Under the pieces are notes generated by a model. It was not told the origin of the DNA. It saw nothing but the letters and a program-made list of their open reading frames with translations, and made no database searches. This document shows positions 9,325-20,731 of a DNA stretch of 64,000 bases, piece by piece. This DNA comes from Burkholderiales bacterium (GTDB taxonomy: Bacteria > Pseudomonadota > Gammaproteobacteria > Burkholderiales > Burkholderiaceae_C). The DNA is taken from positions 1 through 64,000 of the forward strand of contig CANHVY010000019.1 in NCBI GenBank assembly GCA_947464185.1. The letters run 5' to 3'. Each line of letters begins with the position of its first letter. Position 1 is the stretch's first letter. The position numbers and the translations under genes are program-made.

Positions 9325-10998
9325 TCAGGCTGCGTGGCCCAGGCCCCGGCGCAGCGCCGCCTGCACACGCGCCGGCGTGACGGCATGCCAGCGCGCGCAC
9401 ACGTGCTGGTCAGGCCGCACCAGCAGGGCCGAGCCGGGGCCGCGCAGGCCCAGCGCGCCGCCCAGCGCCGGCGGCACCACCAGCGTCTGCACATCGCCCA
9501 GCGCCTGCCCGCCGGCGCAGGACGCCAGCGTGGCCTCGTCGTCCACGAGCAGCGTGAAGCGCCCGGCTCCTGTGCCGCACCACCTGTCCAGCAGGAAACC
9601 TTCTCCCCAGCGGAAGTTGGGCAGCGGCGCCCCGTTGACGGGCCCGGCGTCGAAAGCAGCACTGTCGTCCTGTGCGGCGTTCAGGGGCGAATCCAGGTAG
9701 TCGTGCGGGCGCGAGGTGCGCCAGTGGTACAGCGGTCGCACGAACTCGTGTGTGAGCGACAACGACAACACCGCATCGCGCAACCTACGGAAACCCCGGG
9801 TGGGCGGCGTCATGAAGCGGGTGCTCTTGCCGGCCTCCTGGACGATCTCGCGGGCGGCGGCCACGCGCTCGTGGCTGTAACTGTCCATCAAGCCGGGGCC
9901 GGCCTGCCCCTGCACCGTGGCGGCCAGCTTCCAGGCCAGGTTCTGCGCATCCTGGAAGCCGGTGTTGGCTCCACGCACACCGAAGATAGGCAGCAGGTGC
10001 GCCGCGTCGCCTGCGAACGCGATGCGTCCGTGCACGTAGCGCGGCAGGGTGAGCGCACGCGCGGAGTAGACCGAAGACCAGTCCAGTTCCCAGGGCACGC
10101 CGGCATGGCCGATCAGGGCCAGTTGCGCATCGATGCGCGCTTTCAGCGAGGCGGGCTCCAAGGCCTGTTCGGGCGTCTCGCCCGGGGGCAGCTGGTAGTC
10201 CACGCGCCAGATCGAATCAGGCTCGCGGTGCATCAGCACGGTGTTGCCCGGGTTCCAGGGCGGGTCGAAGAAGGCCAGACGCTCGGTGGGCAGCGGCAGG
10301 TCGATGCAGATGTCGGCGATGACGAAGCGGCCCTCGTAGGCCGCGCCCTCCAGTTTCAGGCCACAGGCCGTGCGCAAAGGGGAACGGGCGCCGTCGGCAG
10401 CCACCACCCAAGGGGCCAGCTGCACGTAGGTGCCGCCAGGGGTGTCGATCTCCAGCGTGACACCCGGCTCCTGCCCCGCTGCGGCGGCGGCGTCATCACT
10501 GCCCTCAACTTCGACGTTACGCAGCAGCCTGGACACCTTGTGGCCCCAGCGCACCTGCGCATGCGGAAACGCCGCCAGGGCCTGCAGCAGGTACTCCTCC
10601 ACGTACTGCTGCTGCAGGTTGGTCATGGGGAAGAAGCGATCGTCCTCGCGGTGCGGCGCCTCCATCCGAAAGACACGCTGGCCGCGGTAGAACGAGTTGC
10701 CGAAGCGCCACGGCAGGCCCTTGGCCGTGATGCGATCTGCCACCCCGGCCTGCTGCAGGATCTCCATGGAGCGGCGGGTGAAGACGATGGCGCGGCTGCC
10801 CTCGCTGACCTGTAGTTCGCTTTCAAGCACCACCACCCGCACGCCCTGCTGCGCCAGGCCCAGGGCCGTCACCAGGCCGATGGGGCCAGCCCCCACCACC
10901 AGGACTTGCACCTGCTCGTCAGCCACGGCCGGCGCCGTTTCATGGACCTGGTAGCGGTAGTACAGGGAGGGCCGGGGCTCGGCTTGAGGCTGGTGCAT
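9325..10998 (-). CDS. FAD-dependent aromatic monooxygenase (MhpA/phenol hydroxylase-like)
   Basis: Cytoplasmic class A flavoprotein hydroxylase, NAD(P)H- and O2-dependent, 557 residues. Rossmann motif VVGAGPIGLVTALG near residues 29-42; WVVAADGARSPLR (DG motif); RIAFAGDAAHLLP (GD motif) followed by GVRGANTGFQDAQNLAWKL; then a C-terminal thioredoxin-like region as in MhpA. The ATG at 10998 is preferred: the frame runs open to 11550 but that extension overlaps the divergent MarR gene. Divergence from marR suggests an aromatic substrate or intermediate controls it. The exact aromatic substrate cannot be read. Confidence 0.9.
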   Translation of the reverse strand: MHQPQAEPRPSLYYRYQVHETAPAVADEQVQVLVVGAGPIGLVTALGLAQQGVRVVVLESELQVSEGSRAIVFTRRSMEILQQAGVADRITAKGLPWRFGNSFYRGQRVFRMEAPHREDDRFFPMTNLQQQYVEEYLLQALAAFPHAQVRWGHKVSRLLRNVEVEGSDDAAAAAGQEPGVTLEIDTPGGTYVQLAPWVVAADGARSPLRTACGLKLEGAAYEGRFVIADICIDLPLPTERLAFFDPPWNPGNTVLMHREPDSIWRVDYQLPPGETPEQALEPASLKARIDAQLALIGHAGVPWELDWSSVYSARALTLPRYVHGRIAFAGDAAHLLPIFGVRGANTGFQDAQNLAWKLAATVQGQAGPGLMDSYSHERVAAAREIVQEAGKSTRFMTPPTRGFRRLRDAVLSLSLTHEFVRPLYHWRTSRPHDYLDSPLNAAQDDSAAFDAGPVNGAPLPNFRWGEGFLLDRWCGTGAGRFTLLVDDEATLASCAGGQALGDVQTLVVPPALGGALGLRGPGSALLVRPDQHVCARWHAVTPARVQAALRRGLGHAA

Positions 10999-11034
10999 GG
11001 CGAGCGGATACAACAGGCGTTTGTAATAAGTATG

Positions 11035-11055
11035 CTGACGATAAGACTGATGATA
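11035..11055. promoter_or_regulatory. Direct repeat, candidate MarR operator between divergent promoters
   Basis: In the 87-base gap between the monooxygenase and marR starts, CTGACGATA (11035-11043) and CTGATGATA (11047-11055) repeat with a 12-base period in a locally AT-rich stretch. The position suits a shared operator. MarR proteins more often bind inverted repeats, so this is tentative. Confidence 0.4.
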
Positions 11056-11085
11056 TTCTGGAATCCCACGATCAGGGACATTCTC

Positions 11086-11586
11086 ATGCCCGCCGCACCG
11101 CACGCCGACATCCCTGACATCGAGGCCCAGCCCGGACACCTGATCCGCCGACTGCAGCAGTTCGCCGTGGCGCTGTTCATGGACGAGACCCAGGGCCAGG
11201 ACCTGACGCCGGTGCAGTTCGCCGCGCTGGCCGCCGCGCACCGCCAACCTGGCATGGACCAGCGCACGCTGGCCGCGACCATCGGCTTCGACACCTCCAC
11301 CACGGGCGGCGTGCTGGACCGGCTGGAAAGCCGGGGCCTCCTCCAGCGCAGTGCCTCCGCCGAAGACCGGCGGGTGCGGCTGATCAATCTGACGGCCGCA
11401 GGCAGGCATATGCTCCAGGCCGTGACACCCGGCATGCTCGCCGCCCAGAACCGCATTCTTGAACCGCTGCCCCAGGCGCAGCGGCGGGCGTTCATGGCCA
11501 TGCTGGAGCGGCTGGTGCAGGCCCATCAGACGCATCAGACCACCCATCAAGCCACCCGTCAGGCCGGCAGGCCCGGCGAAGGCTGA
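11086..11586 (+). CDS. MarR family transcriptional regulator
   Basis: Dimeric winged-helix regulator, 166 residues from ATG 11086. The core shows the MarR pattern: LTPVQFAALAA, the recognition region LAATIGFDTSTTGGVLDRLE and the wing SAEDRRVRLINLTAAG. The C-terminus is rich in His/Thr repeats (HQTHQTTHQ). It is divergent from the flavin monooxygenase and probably represses it until an aromatic ligand binds. The metallohydrolase gene follows 24 bases downstream and may be co-transcribed. Confidence 0.9.
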   Translation: MPAAPHADIPDIEAQPGHLIRRLQQFAVALFMDETQGQDLTPVQFAALAAAHRQPGMDQRTLAATIGFDTSTTGGVLDRLESRGLLQRSASAEDRRVRLINLTAAGRHMLQAVTPGMLAAQNRILEPLPQAQRRAFMAMLERLVQAHQTHQTTHQATRQAGRPGEG

Positions 11587-11610
11587 GCCTCACCCCAAGG
11601 AGCCCAGGCG

Positions 11611-12966
11611 ATGCAACTGAGTTTTCTGGGCGCGGCGGACACGGTGACGGGTTCGCGCCACCTGGCGGAACTGGGTGGCCAGCGCGTCCTGCTGGACTGC
11701 GGGCTCTACCAGGGTTTCAAGGTCTTCCGTGAACGCAACTGGCAGCCACCCACCGAGGCGATGAGGGGGGCTGACGCGGTGGTGCTCAGCCACGCGCACC
11801 TGGACCACTGTGGCTGGCTGCCGGTGTTGGTGAAGTCGGGCTTCCACGGCCGCGTGATCGCCTCGCCCGCCACGCGGGACCTGGCCGAGGTGCTGCTGCT
11901 GGACAGCGCCCACCTGCAGGAAGAGGACGCCCGCCGCGCCAACCGCTACGGCTACTCCCGGCACGAGAAGGCCCTACCCCTGTACACCCGCTCTGACGCG
12001 CTGAAAGCCATCGCACGCATCGAGACACTGGAGCCCGGCCAGGGCTTGCGGCTGGGCGAGGTGGAACTGGGCTTAAGCCCCATCGGCCACCTGCTGGGCG
12101 CCTGCGCGGTCAGCCTCACCCACCGCAAGGAGCGGCTGGTGTTCTCCGGCGATGTGGGGCGCCAGCACGACCTGCTGATGCCCCCGCCGCAGAAGATCAC
12201 CCGCGCGGACGTGCTGCTGGTGGAATCCACCTACGGCAACCGCCGGCACCTGGTGGAGGACTCGGCGGCCCGGCTGGCGGCCGTGATCCGGGAGACCGTG
12301 GCGCGCGGCGGCTCGGTGCTGATCCCCAGCTTTGCGGTGGGCCGGGCGCAGGCGCTGCTGCTGGTGCTGCATCGCCTGAAGGCGGCCGGAGAGATTCCGC
12401 GCGAGTTGCCGGTGTTCCTGGACAGCCCCATGGCCACGCAGGCCACCGAGCTGTACTGGCGCCACCGTGCGCTGATGCGCATCCAGGACAGCGAGGCGCG
12501 CGACCTGCTGCAGGGCGTGCGGGTGACGAAGACACCGCAGGAGTCGATGCGCCTGTCTCAACTGCGCTACCCCGCCGTGATCGTCTCGGCCAGCGGCATG
12601 GCCACGGGCGGGCGTGTGCTGCACCACCTCAAGGCCATGGCGCCAGAGCTCAGGCATCACATCGTGTTCGCGGGTTTTCAGGTGGCCGGCAGCCGCGGGG
12701 CCCGGCTGGTGGACGGCGCGCCCGAGGTGAAGATCCACGGGGAGTACGTGCCCGTGCGCGCCACGGTGTCGCACCTGGCGGGGTTCTCAGGGCACGCCGA
12801 CAGCGAAGAGCTCCTGGCCTGGTTGCGCAGCTTTCGAAAGCCGCCCCGCCAGACCTTCGTGGTGCACGGTGACCCCGCAGCCAGCGACGCGCTGCGCCTG
12901 CGGATCCAGGAGGAACTGGGCTGGGCCGTGCATGTAGCCTCGCATGGGGCCACCGTGGAGGCCTGA
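11611..12966 (+). CDS. Beta-CASP metallo-beta-lactamase-fold RNA-processing hydrolase
   Basis: 451-residue MBL-fold hydrolase of the CPSF73/RNase J-like beta-CASP type. Zinc motif SHAHLDHCGWLP near residues 59-70; further metal ligands in IGHLLGACAV and FSGDVGR; VLVESTYGNR; beta-CASP features PVFLDSPMA, VIVSASGMATGGR and the C-terminal VHGD. Likely an RNA exo/endonuclease, although bacterial substrates of this branch are poorly defined. A good ribosome site (AAGGAG, about 11597-11602) precedes ATG 11611. It is oriented with marR but no catabolic link is evident. Confidence 0.9.
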   Translation: MQLSFLGAADTVTGSRHLAELGGQRVLLDCGLYQGFKVFRERNWQPPTEAMRGADAVVLSHAHLDHCGWLPVLVKSGFHGRVIASPATRDLAEVLLLDSAHLQEEDARRANRYGYSRHEKALPLYTRSDALKAIARIETLEPGQGLRLGEVELGLSPIGHLLGACAVSLTHRKERLVFSGDVGRQHDLLMPPPQKITRADVLLVESTYGNRRHLVEDSAARLAAVIRETVARGGSVLIPSFAVGRAQALLLVLHRLKAAGEIPRELPVFLDSPMATQATELYWRHRALMRIQDSEARDLLQGVRVTKTPQESMRLSQLRYPAVIVSASGMATGGRVLHHLKAMAPELRHHIVFAGFQVAGSRGARLVDGAPEVKIHGEYVPVRATVSHLAGFSGHADSEELLAWLRSFRKPPRQTFVVHGDPAASDALRLRIQEELGWAVHVASHGATVEA

Positions 12967-12972
12967 AGCGAA

Positions 12973-12997
12973 GACGCCGGTTCGATGAACCGGCGTC
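12973..12997. terminator. Bidirectional hairpin between convergent genes
   Basis: A perfect 11-base stem (GACGCCGGTTC / GAACCGGCGTC) with a 3-base GAT loop starts 7 bases after the metallohydrolase stop and lies between it and the convergent Lys/Ala-rich gene. No T-run follows, so it may be a weak or factor-assisted terminator. Smaller repeats (GCACCC-GCT-GGGTGC, 13004-13018) follow. Confidence 0.65.
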
Positions 12998-13057
12998 GGG
13001 TGCGCACCCGCTGGGTGCGGGAGGGTTTGCCGCCAGGGGCATAGGCCCCAGGAAGGC

Positions 13058-13309
13058 TCAGGCCGCGGGCTTGTCAGCAGCCTTCTTGGCCGGCTTCTTG
13101 GCGACCTTCTTGCTGGACTTCTTGGCGGCCTTCTTTTCAGCCTTCTTTTCTGTCTTCTTCTCAGCCTTCGCCTCTGCCTTCTTCTCGGCCTTGGCTGCGG
13201 GCACCGCTGCAGGAGCAGGTACGGGCGCAGGCGCTGCGGGCGCTGCTGCCTGAGCGAACGCGCCGGCGGAGAAGGCGACCGCGGCGAACAAAGCGATGAT
13301 GGACTTCAT
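13058..13309 (-). CDS. Lys/Ala-rich exported low-complexity protein
   Basis: 83 residues: a Sec signal peptide (MKSIIALFAAVAFSAGAFAQ), an Ala/Pro stretch, then about 45 residues of degenerate KAEKK/AKKS/KKPAK repeats, histone-H1-like in composition but behind a signal peptide, so probably periplasmic. Proteins of this shape are common in Burkholderiales; function unknown. ATG 13309 is chosen because the signal peptide begins there; the longer frame to 13357 adds non-signal sequence. Confidence 0.75.
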   Translation of the reverse strand: MKSIIALFAAVAFSAGAFAQAAAPAAPAPVPAPAAVPAAKAEKKAEAKAEKKTEKKAEKKAAKKSSKKVAKKPAKKAADKPAA

Positions 13310-13420
13310 GGTGGACCCTCTGGATTTGACCGCCCCGATGCGGAGCCGCCTGTACATTCAACGCGCTGGACAGGACATCGTTGACACCCTGCAGTGTCCC
13401 AGAACCCGTCTTGACCGAAC

Positions 13421-14302
13421 TTACACAAACACACCCTGGCGCAGCCACTTGGTGGCCACCCACTTCTCCCCCGCCAGCACGGGAGCTCCCCCATGCAGTG
13501 TCTTGGTGATGGCATGGGGCCGGTCGTAGCTGAAGAAGACCGCGCTGCCGCGCACCGGGGCCACCTCCAGACCGGCATCAGGGAAGACGGTGGCACCTCC
13601 TTGCTGCGGCGTGTTCAGGTACATCACCAGCGTGCCCACGCGCTGGCCGCCGCGCTCCACGATCTTGGGCGTGCCCGGCTGTTCGGGGTCGAAATAGTCG
13701 TTGTGGGGCTTGTACTGGGCCCCAGGCCGGTAGCGCAGGATCTGCAGGCCTTCGCCGTGGTCCAGCGGCCAGTTGAGCAAGGTGGCGATGCGCCGCTCGA
13801 TGCGGTCGATCAGCGGCGTCTCTCCGCGCTCGAAGAACATGCCGTCGCTGGTGCGCGCGGCGTGCACCTCGCTGCCGCCCGTGGAGGTGTCCACGGTCTC
13901 TGAACGCACCAGACGCGGGGTGGCCTGTGCCATCAGGCCGTCGCACTCCTGCGCCGTGAGCAGGTCCGCAAAGATCACCACGCGGGGCAGGCGCAACGAC
14001 ATCACCACCTTGACCGGGTGCCCATCCACCAGGATGACGTTGGCCCCGTCATCGATCTGCGGCTCCGGCACGCTGGAGCCGCCGCCGGGCACGGCCTCGC
14101 GCAGGCTGGCCAGGTGGTTGCGCAAGGTCTGCTCCATCGCGTCCAGCGCCACGTCCTCGTGCCAGCCGCTGGCCACCATGGCCTTGACCACGTCCTCGGG
14201 CAGGCAGCCGACCTCAGCCTGGGCAATGATCCAGCGCCGCAACTCAGGGGTGACCTGCTGGACGGGGGTGGTGGTGCTGGTCGTCTGGGTGGTGGTGGAC
14301 AT
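13421..14302 (-). CDS. 2OG-Fe(II) oxygenase, prolyl 4-hydroxylase family
   Basis: 293-residue Fe(II)/2-oxoglutarate dioxygenase. Iron ligands are visible as the HxD of YKPHNDYF and a distal His in the LHGGAPV segment near the C-terminus, with the following EKWVATKWLR carrying the basic residue expected for 2OG binding; GTLVMYLN, GGATVFP and GSAVFFSY are typical P4H core strands. An N-terminal extension of about 75 residues is Thr-rich then helical. Hydroxylation target is unknown; bacterial relatives act on elongation factors or collagen-like peptides. No operon partner is clear. Confidence 0.88.
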   Translation of the reverse strand: MSTTTQTTSTTTPVQQVTPELRRWIIAQAEVGCLPEDVVKAMVASGWHEDVALDAMEQTLRNHLASLREAVPGGGSSVPEPQIDDGANVILVDGHPVKVVMSLRLPRVVIFADLLTAQECDGLMAQATPRLVRSETVDTSTGGSEVHAARTSDGMFFERGETPLIDRIERRIATLLNWPLDHGEGLQILRYRPGAQYKPHNDYFDPEQPGTPKIVERGGQRVGTLVMYLNTPQQGGATVFPDAGLEVAPVRGSAVFFSYDRPHAITKTLHGGAPVLAGEKWVATKWLRQGVFV

Positions 14303-14337
14303 GTCGACTCCTGCGGCAGAACCGCTCGATGCGTGGA

Positions 14338-15123
14338 TCAGTCGGCCAACCGGCGCCTGAAGACCAGGCGGTTGTCGGTGCTGATGCCGGCGTCCAGCGC
14401 ATAGCCTTCCACGTTGAAGGCCTGCAAGGCCTTGGGGGTGCGCGCCTTGTGTTCAATGGCCCAGCGCGCCATCAGCCCCCGCGCCCGCTTGGCGAAGAAG
14501 CTGATGATCTTGTACTGGCCGCCCTTCCAGTCCTCGAACTGGCAGTCCACCACACGGGCCTTCAAAGCCGGGCGCAAGGCCACGCGGGCGTACTCCTGCG
14601 AGGCCAGGTTGACCACAACCGGGCTCTTGTCCTGGGACAGGCGCTGGCTCAGGTACTCGGCAACGGCGTCGCCCCAGAAGGCATACAGGTCCTTGCCCCG
14701 GGGGCTCGTCAGCGCCGTGCCCATCTCCAGGCGGTAGGGCTGCAGACGGTCCAGCGGGCGCAGCGCGCCGTACAGGCCGGAAAGGATGACCAGATGCTCC
14801 TGCGCCCAGGCCAGATCGGCCGTGGACAGCGTGTGGGCGTCCAGGCCCTCGTACACGTCGCCGTTGAAGGCCAGCACCGCCGGCTTGCTGTTGTCGGGCG
14901 TGGCCTCGGGTTGCCAGGCGGCGTAGCGGCCCACGTTCAAGGTGGCCAGCGCATCGGACAGTTCCATGAGCGAAGCCACCTGCGCGGGCGTCTTGGGCCG
15001 CAACACGTCGATCAACTCGGCCGCCTGGTTGATGAACAGCGGGTCGGTGGCTTTCTTGGCCACGGCCGGGCGCACCGGGGTGTCGTAGTCCAAGGTCTTG
15101 GCGGGGGACAGCAGGAAGAGCAT
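14338..15123 (-). CDS. yaaA: Peroxide stress protein YaaA
   Basis: 261-residue cytoplasmic protein of the YaaA/DUF328 family, which limits intracellular free iron and protects DNA and protein during hydrogen peroxide stress. Diagnostic opening MLFLLSPAKTLDY; VLAFNGDVYEGLDA, LSGLYGALRPLD and the C-terminal FFAKRARGLMARW are all present. Length is normal (E. coli 258). ATG 15123 is taken; the frame remains open upstream into dnaE2 but that is a shadow. It lies 98 bases downstream of the dnaE2 stop. Confidence 0.95.
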   Translation of the reverse strand: MLFLLSPAKTLDYDTPVRPAVAKKATDPLFINQAAELIDVLRPKTPAQVASLMELSDALATLNVGRYAAWQPEATPDNSKPAVLAFNGDVYEGLDAHTLSTADLAWAQEHLVILSGLYGALRPLDRLQPYRLEMGTALTSPRGKDLYAFWGDAVAEYLSQRLSQDKSPVVVNLASQEYARVALRPALKARVVDCQFEDWKGGQYKIISFFAKRARGLMARWAIEHKARTPKALQAFNVEGYALDAGISTDNRLVFRRRLAD

Positions 15124-15221
15124 GGCGACAGGGGGAATGACGGGGATGGTACGGATCAGCAGCACGCGGTAAGCAAGGTGCAGATTGTGTCGCGCGGCAC
15201 ACCGCCCCTGGTGACGAGTTG

Positions 15222-18653
<3,432 letters not shown>

Positions 18654-18683
18654 GGACACGGAACGTGCAAAGGATCGAGAATA

Positions 18684-18699
18684 CTGTTTTTTCATACAG
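18684..18699 (-). promoter_or_regulatory. LexA (SOS) box of dnaE2
   Basis: CTGT-N8-ACAG in a perfect 16-base match to the gammaproteobacterial/betaproteobacterial LexA consensus, 31 bases upstream of the chosen dnaE2 start. A TATTCT -10-like hexamer follows it (18677-18682, minus strand), so LexA would occlude the promoter. Confidence 0.88.
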
Positions 18700-18794
18700 C
18701 ATTCTTGAGTCTTACCCGACAGCCGGCCGCCTCACTCGCAACGCTAGGAACGCACGCAAGCTCGCTGTGAAGGTATGCTCCCGCCCCCACTGCC

Positions 18795-19262
18795 ATGGCC
18801 AGCATCCACATCACCGACATCGAAAGCGCCATCAACCACTGGCGCGAACGCTCGCCTTCGCCTGACGGTGTGACGGCCTGCGCCGAAGTGCGCGCCCTGG
18901 CCGAGGTGTATGCGCTGCTGGTGTACTACCGCGAGACCGAGTGCGACGAGGCCACCATGCCAGCCAAGGCCCACCGGGCCTGGCTGCAGTGGTACGAGAC
19001 CACGCCCGACGCCCCCTGTATCGCCATCTGCTCCACCAGCCAGGGCGACGCGGAATGCAAGGGCTGTGGCCGCACCTTCGACGAGGTGCAGCACTGGACC
19101 GCGTTCAGCCCGGGGGACAAGCGCACCGTGTGGCGGCGCATCGTCCAGGAGAACCGCGCCTGGCGCTTCAACCGCTATGCCGAGCGCGCCCAGAAGGCCA
19201 CCGGCATCGACCACCCGGCGCCACAGACGCTGGAGCCCCAGGCTGCGTCGGAGAAGGCTTGA
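18795..19262 (+). CDS. DUF3717 + DUF1289 protein
   Basis: 155 residues with two recognisable parts: an N-terminal DUF3717-like helix (IHITDIESAINHWRERSP) and a DUF1289 zinc-ribbon-like section (PCIAICSTS...CKGCGRTFDEVQHW) with the conserved C-x3-C...C-x2-C arrangement near residues 75-95. Both families are uncharacterised; the cysteines suggest metal binding. It overlaps the MATE gene start by about four bases (TTGA) if that start is TTG, so the two may be coupled. Cytoplasmic. Confidence 0.85.
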   Translation: MASIHITDIESAINHWRERSPSPDGVTACAEVRALAEVYALLVYYRETECDEATMPAKAHRAWLQWYETTPDAPCIAICSTSQGDAECKGCGRTFDEVQHWTAFSPGDKRTVWRRIVQENRAWRFNRYAERAQKATGIDHPAPQTLEPQAASEKA

Positions 19263-20731
19263 ACGCCGGGTTGAGAGACCCCCAGGACAAGAGCCCGGGC
19301 GAGAACCCGAATCAGGGCTTGAACCAGGGCTCACTGGCCGACAGCGCACGGCGCATCGCTCACCTCGCCTGGCCGGTGCTGATCGGCCAGCTGTCGGTGC
19401 TGGCCTTCAGCACCATCGACACGCTGCTGGTGGCCCGATACGCCGCGGTGGATCTGGCGGCGCTGGCCATCGGTGCCTCGGCCTACCTCACCGTGTTCAT
19501 CGGCTTCATGGGCGTGGTGATGGCCATCAGCCCCATCGTGGGCCAACTCTTCGGCGCGGGCCAGGACGCCCAAGCGGGCCGGCAGGCGCACCAGGCCGTG
19601 TGGGTGGCGTTGGGGCTGTCGGTGGCGGGCAGTCTCCTGCTGGCCTTCCCCTATCCCTTCCTGGCGCTGTCAAAAGCCACACCCGAAGTGGCCGAGAAGG
19701 TGCGCGGCTACCTGCTGGTGCTGGCCTTCTCGCTGCCAGCGTCACTCATGTTCACGGTGTACCGCGGCTTCAACACCGCGGTGTCGCGCCCCAAGGCGGT
19801 GATGCTGATCCAGGTGACGGGCCTGGCGCTGAAGGTGCCGCTGTCGGTGGCCCTGGTGTGGGGCGTGCCGGCGCTGGGCATCCCGCCGTTGGGGGTGCTC
19901 GGTTGTGCCATCGCCACCGGCCTGGCGATGTGGACGCAGGCGCTGATCGCCTGGCTGGTGCTGCGACGCGACCCTTTCTACGCCCCCTTCGAACTGCATG
20001 GCCGGGGGCTGGACGCGCCCGAGCGCAAGTCGCTGGGCGCCCACCTCCGGCTGGGTCTGCCCATGGGCGCCGCCATCCTGATCGAGGTCAGCGGCTTCAG
20101 CTTCATGGCGATCTTCATCGCCCGGCTGGGCACCACGCCCGTGGCCGGCCACCAGATCGCCATGAACCTGGTGACGCTGATGTTCATGGTGCCGCTGGCC
20201 ATCGCCAGCGCCTGCACCACGCTGGTGTCGCAGCGCGTGGGCGCACGCGATGCGCTGGGGGCCCGCCGCCTGGCCTGGCACGGGCTGGCGCTGGGCTGCG
20301 CGGTGGCCGCGCTGCTGGGCGGCAGCGTGTCGCTGTTGGACAGCACCATCGTCAGCCTGTACACCAACGACGCTGCCGTGGCAGCCGCGGCGCTGCCGCT
20401 CATCGCCTGGGTGGCGCTGTTCCACTTCGTCGACGCGGCGCAAACGGTGGCCGCCTTCGTGCTACGCGCCTGGCGCATCGCCACCGTGCCGCTGGTGGTG
20501 TACGCCCTGGCGCTGTGGGGCATCGGGCTGGGCGGTGGCTTCGTGCTGGCCTTCAACCTGACGGGCGCGGTTCCCGCGTCCCTGCAGGGCGCTCGGGGGT
20601 TCTGGATGAGCGCCACTGCCGGCCTGGTGGTGGCGGCGGTGGCGCTGTGCGCCTACATGGCCTGGGTGCTGCGGCGCATGTCGCGCGAGGCCGGCGTCGT
20701 ACCGGGTGTCACACCGGCAGGGTCAGGTTGA
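19259..20731 (+). CDS. MATE family efflux transporter
   Basis: Cation-coupled multidrug exporter in the inner membrane with twelve hydrophobic segments. Family elements: LAWPVLIGQLSVLAFSTIDTLLV at the first helix, GASAYLTVFIGFMGVV, GHQIAMNLVTLMFMVPLAI and TLVSQRVGARD. No ATG gives a sensible start: the frame is open far upstream, so I place it at TTG 19259, overlapping the previous stop, giving 490 residues; TTG 19271 or 19319 are equally plausible and would bring it closer to the usual 450-475. The last 23 bases overlap the convergent histidine kinase gene. Confidence 0.85.
   Translation: MNAGLRDPQDKSPGENPNQGLNQGSLADSARRIAHLAWPVLIGQLSVLAFSTIDTLLVARYAAVDLAALAIGASAYLTVFIGFMGVVMAISPIVGQLFGAGQDAQAGRQAHQAVWVALGLSVAGSLLLAFPYPFLALSKATPEVAEKVRGYLLVLAFSLPASLMFTVYRGFNTAVSRPKAVMLIQVTGLALKVPLSVALVWGVPALGIPPLGVLGCAIATGLAMWTQALIAWLVLRRDPFYAPFELHGRGLDAPERKSLGAHLRLGLPMGAAILIEVSGFSFMAIFIARLGTTPVAGHQIAMNLVTLMFMVPLAIASACTTLVSQRVGARDALGARRLAWHGLALGCAVAALLGGSVSLLDSTIVSLYTNDAAVAAAALPLIAWVALFHFVDAAQTVAAFVLRAWRIATVPLVVYALALWGIGLGGGFVLAFNLTGAVPASLQGARGFWMSATAGLVVAAVALCAYMAWVLRRMSREAGVVPGVTPAGSG

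Noticed and set aside
18654..18695. N-terminal extension of DnaE2 starting at ATG 18695
   Set aside because: The ATG lies within the LexA box and homologous proteins start at the MPAAYAEL position.
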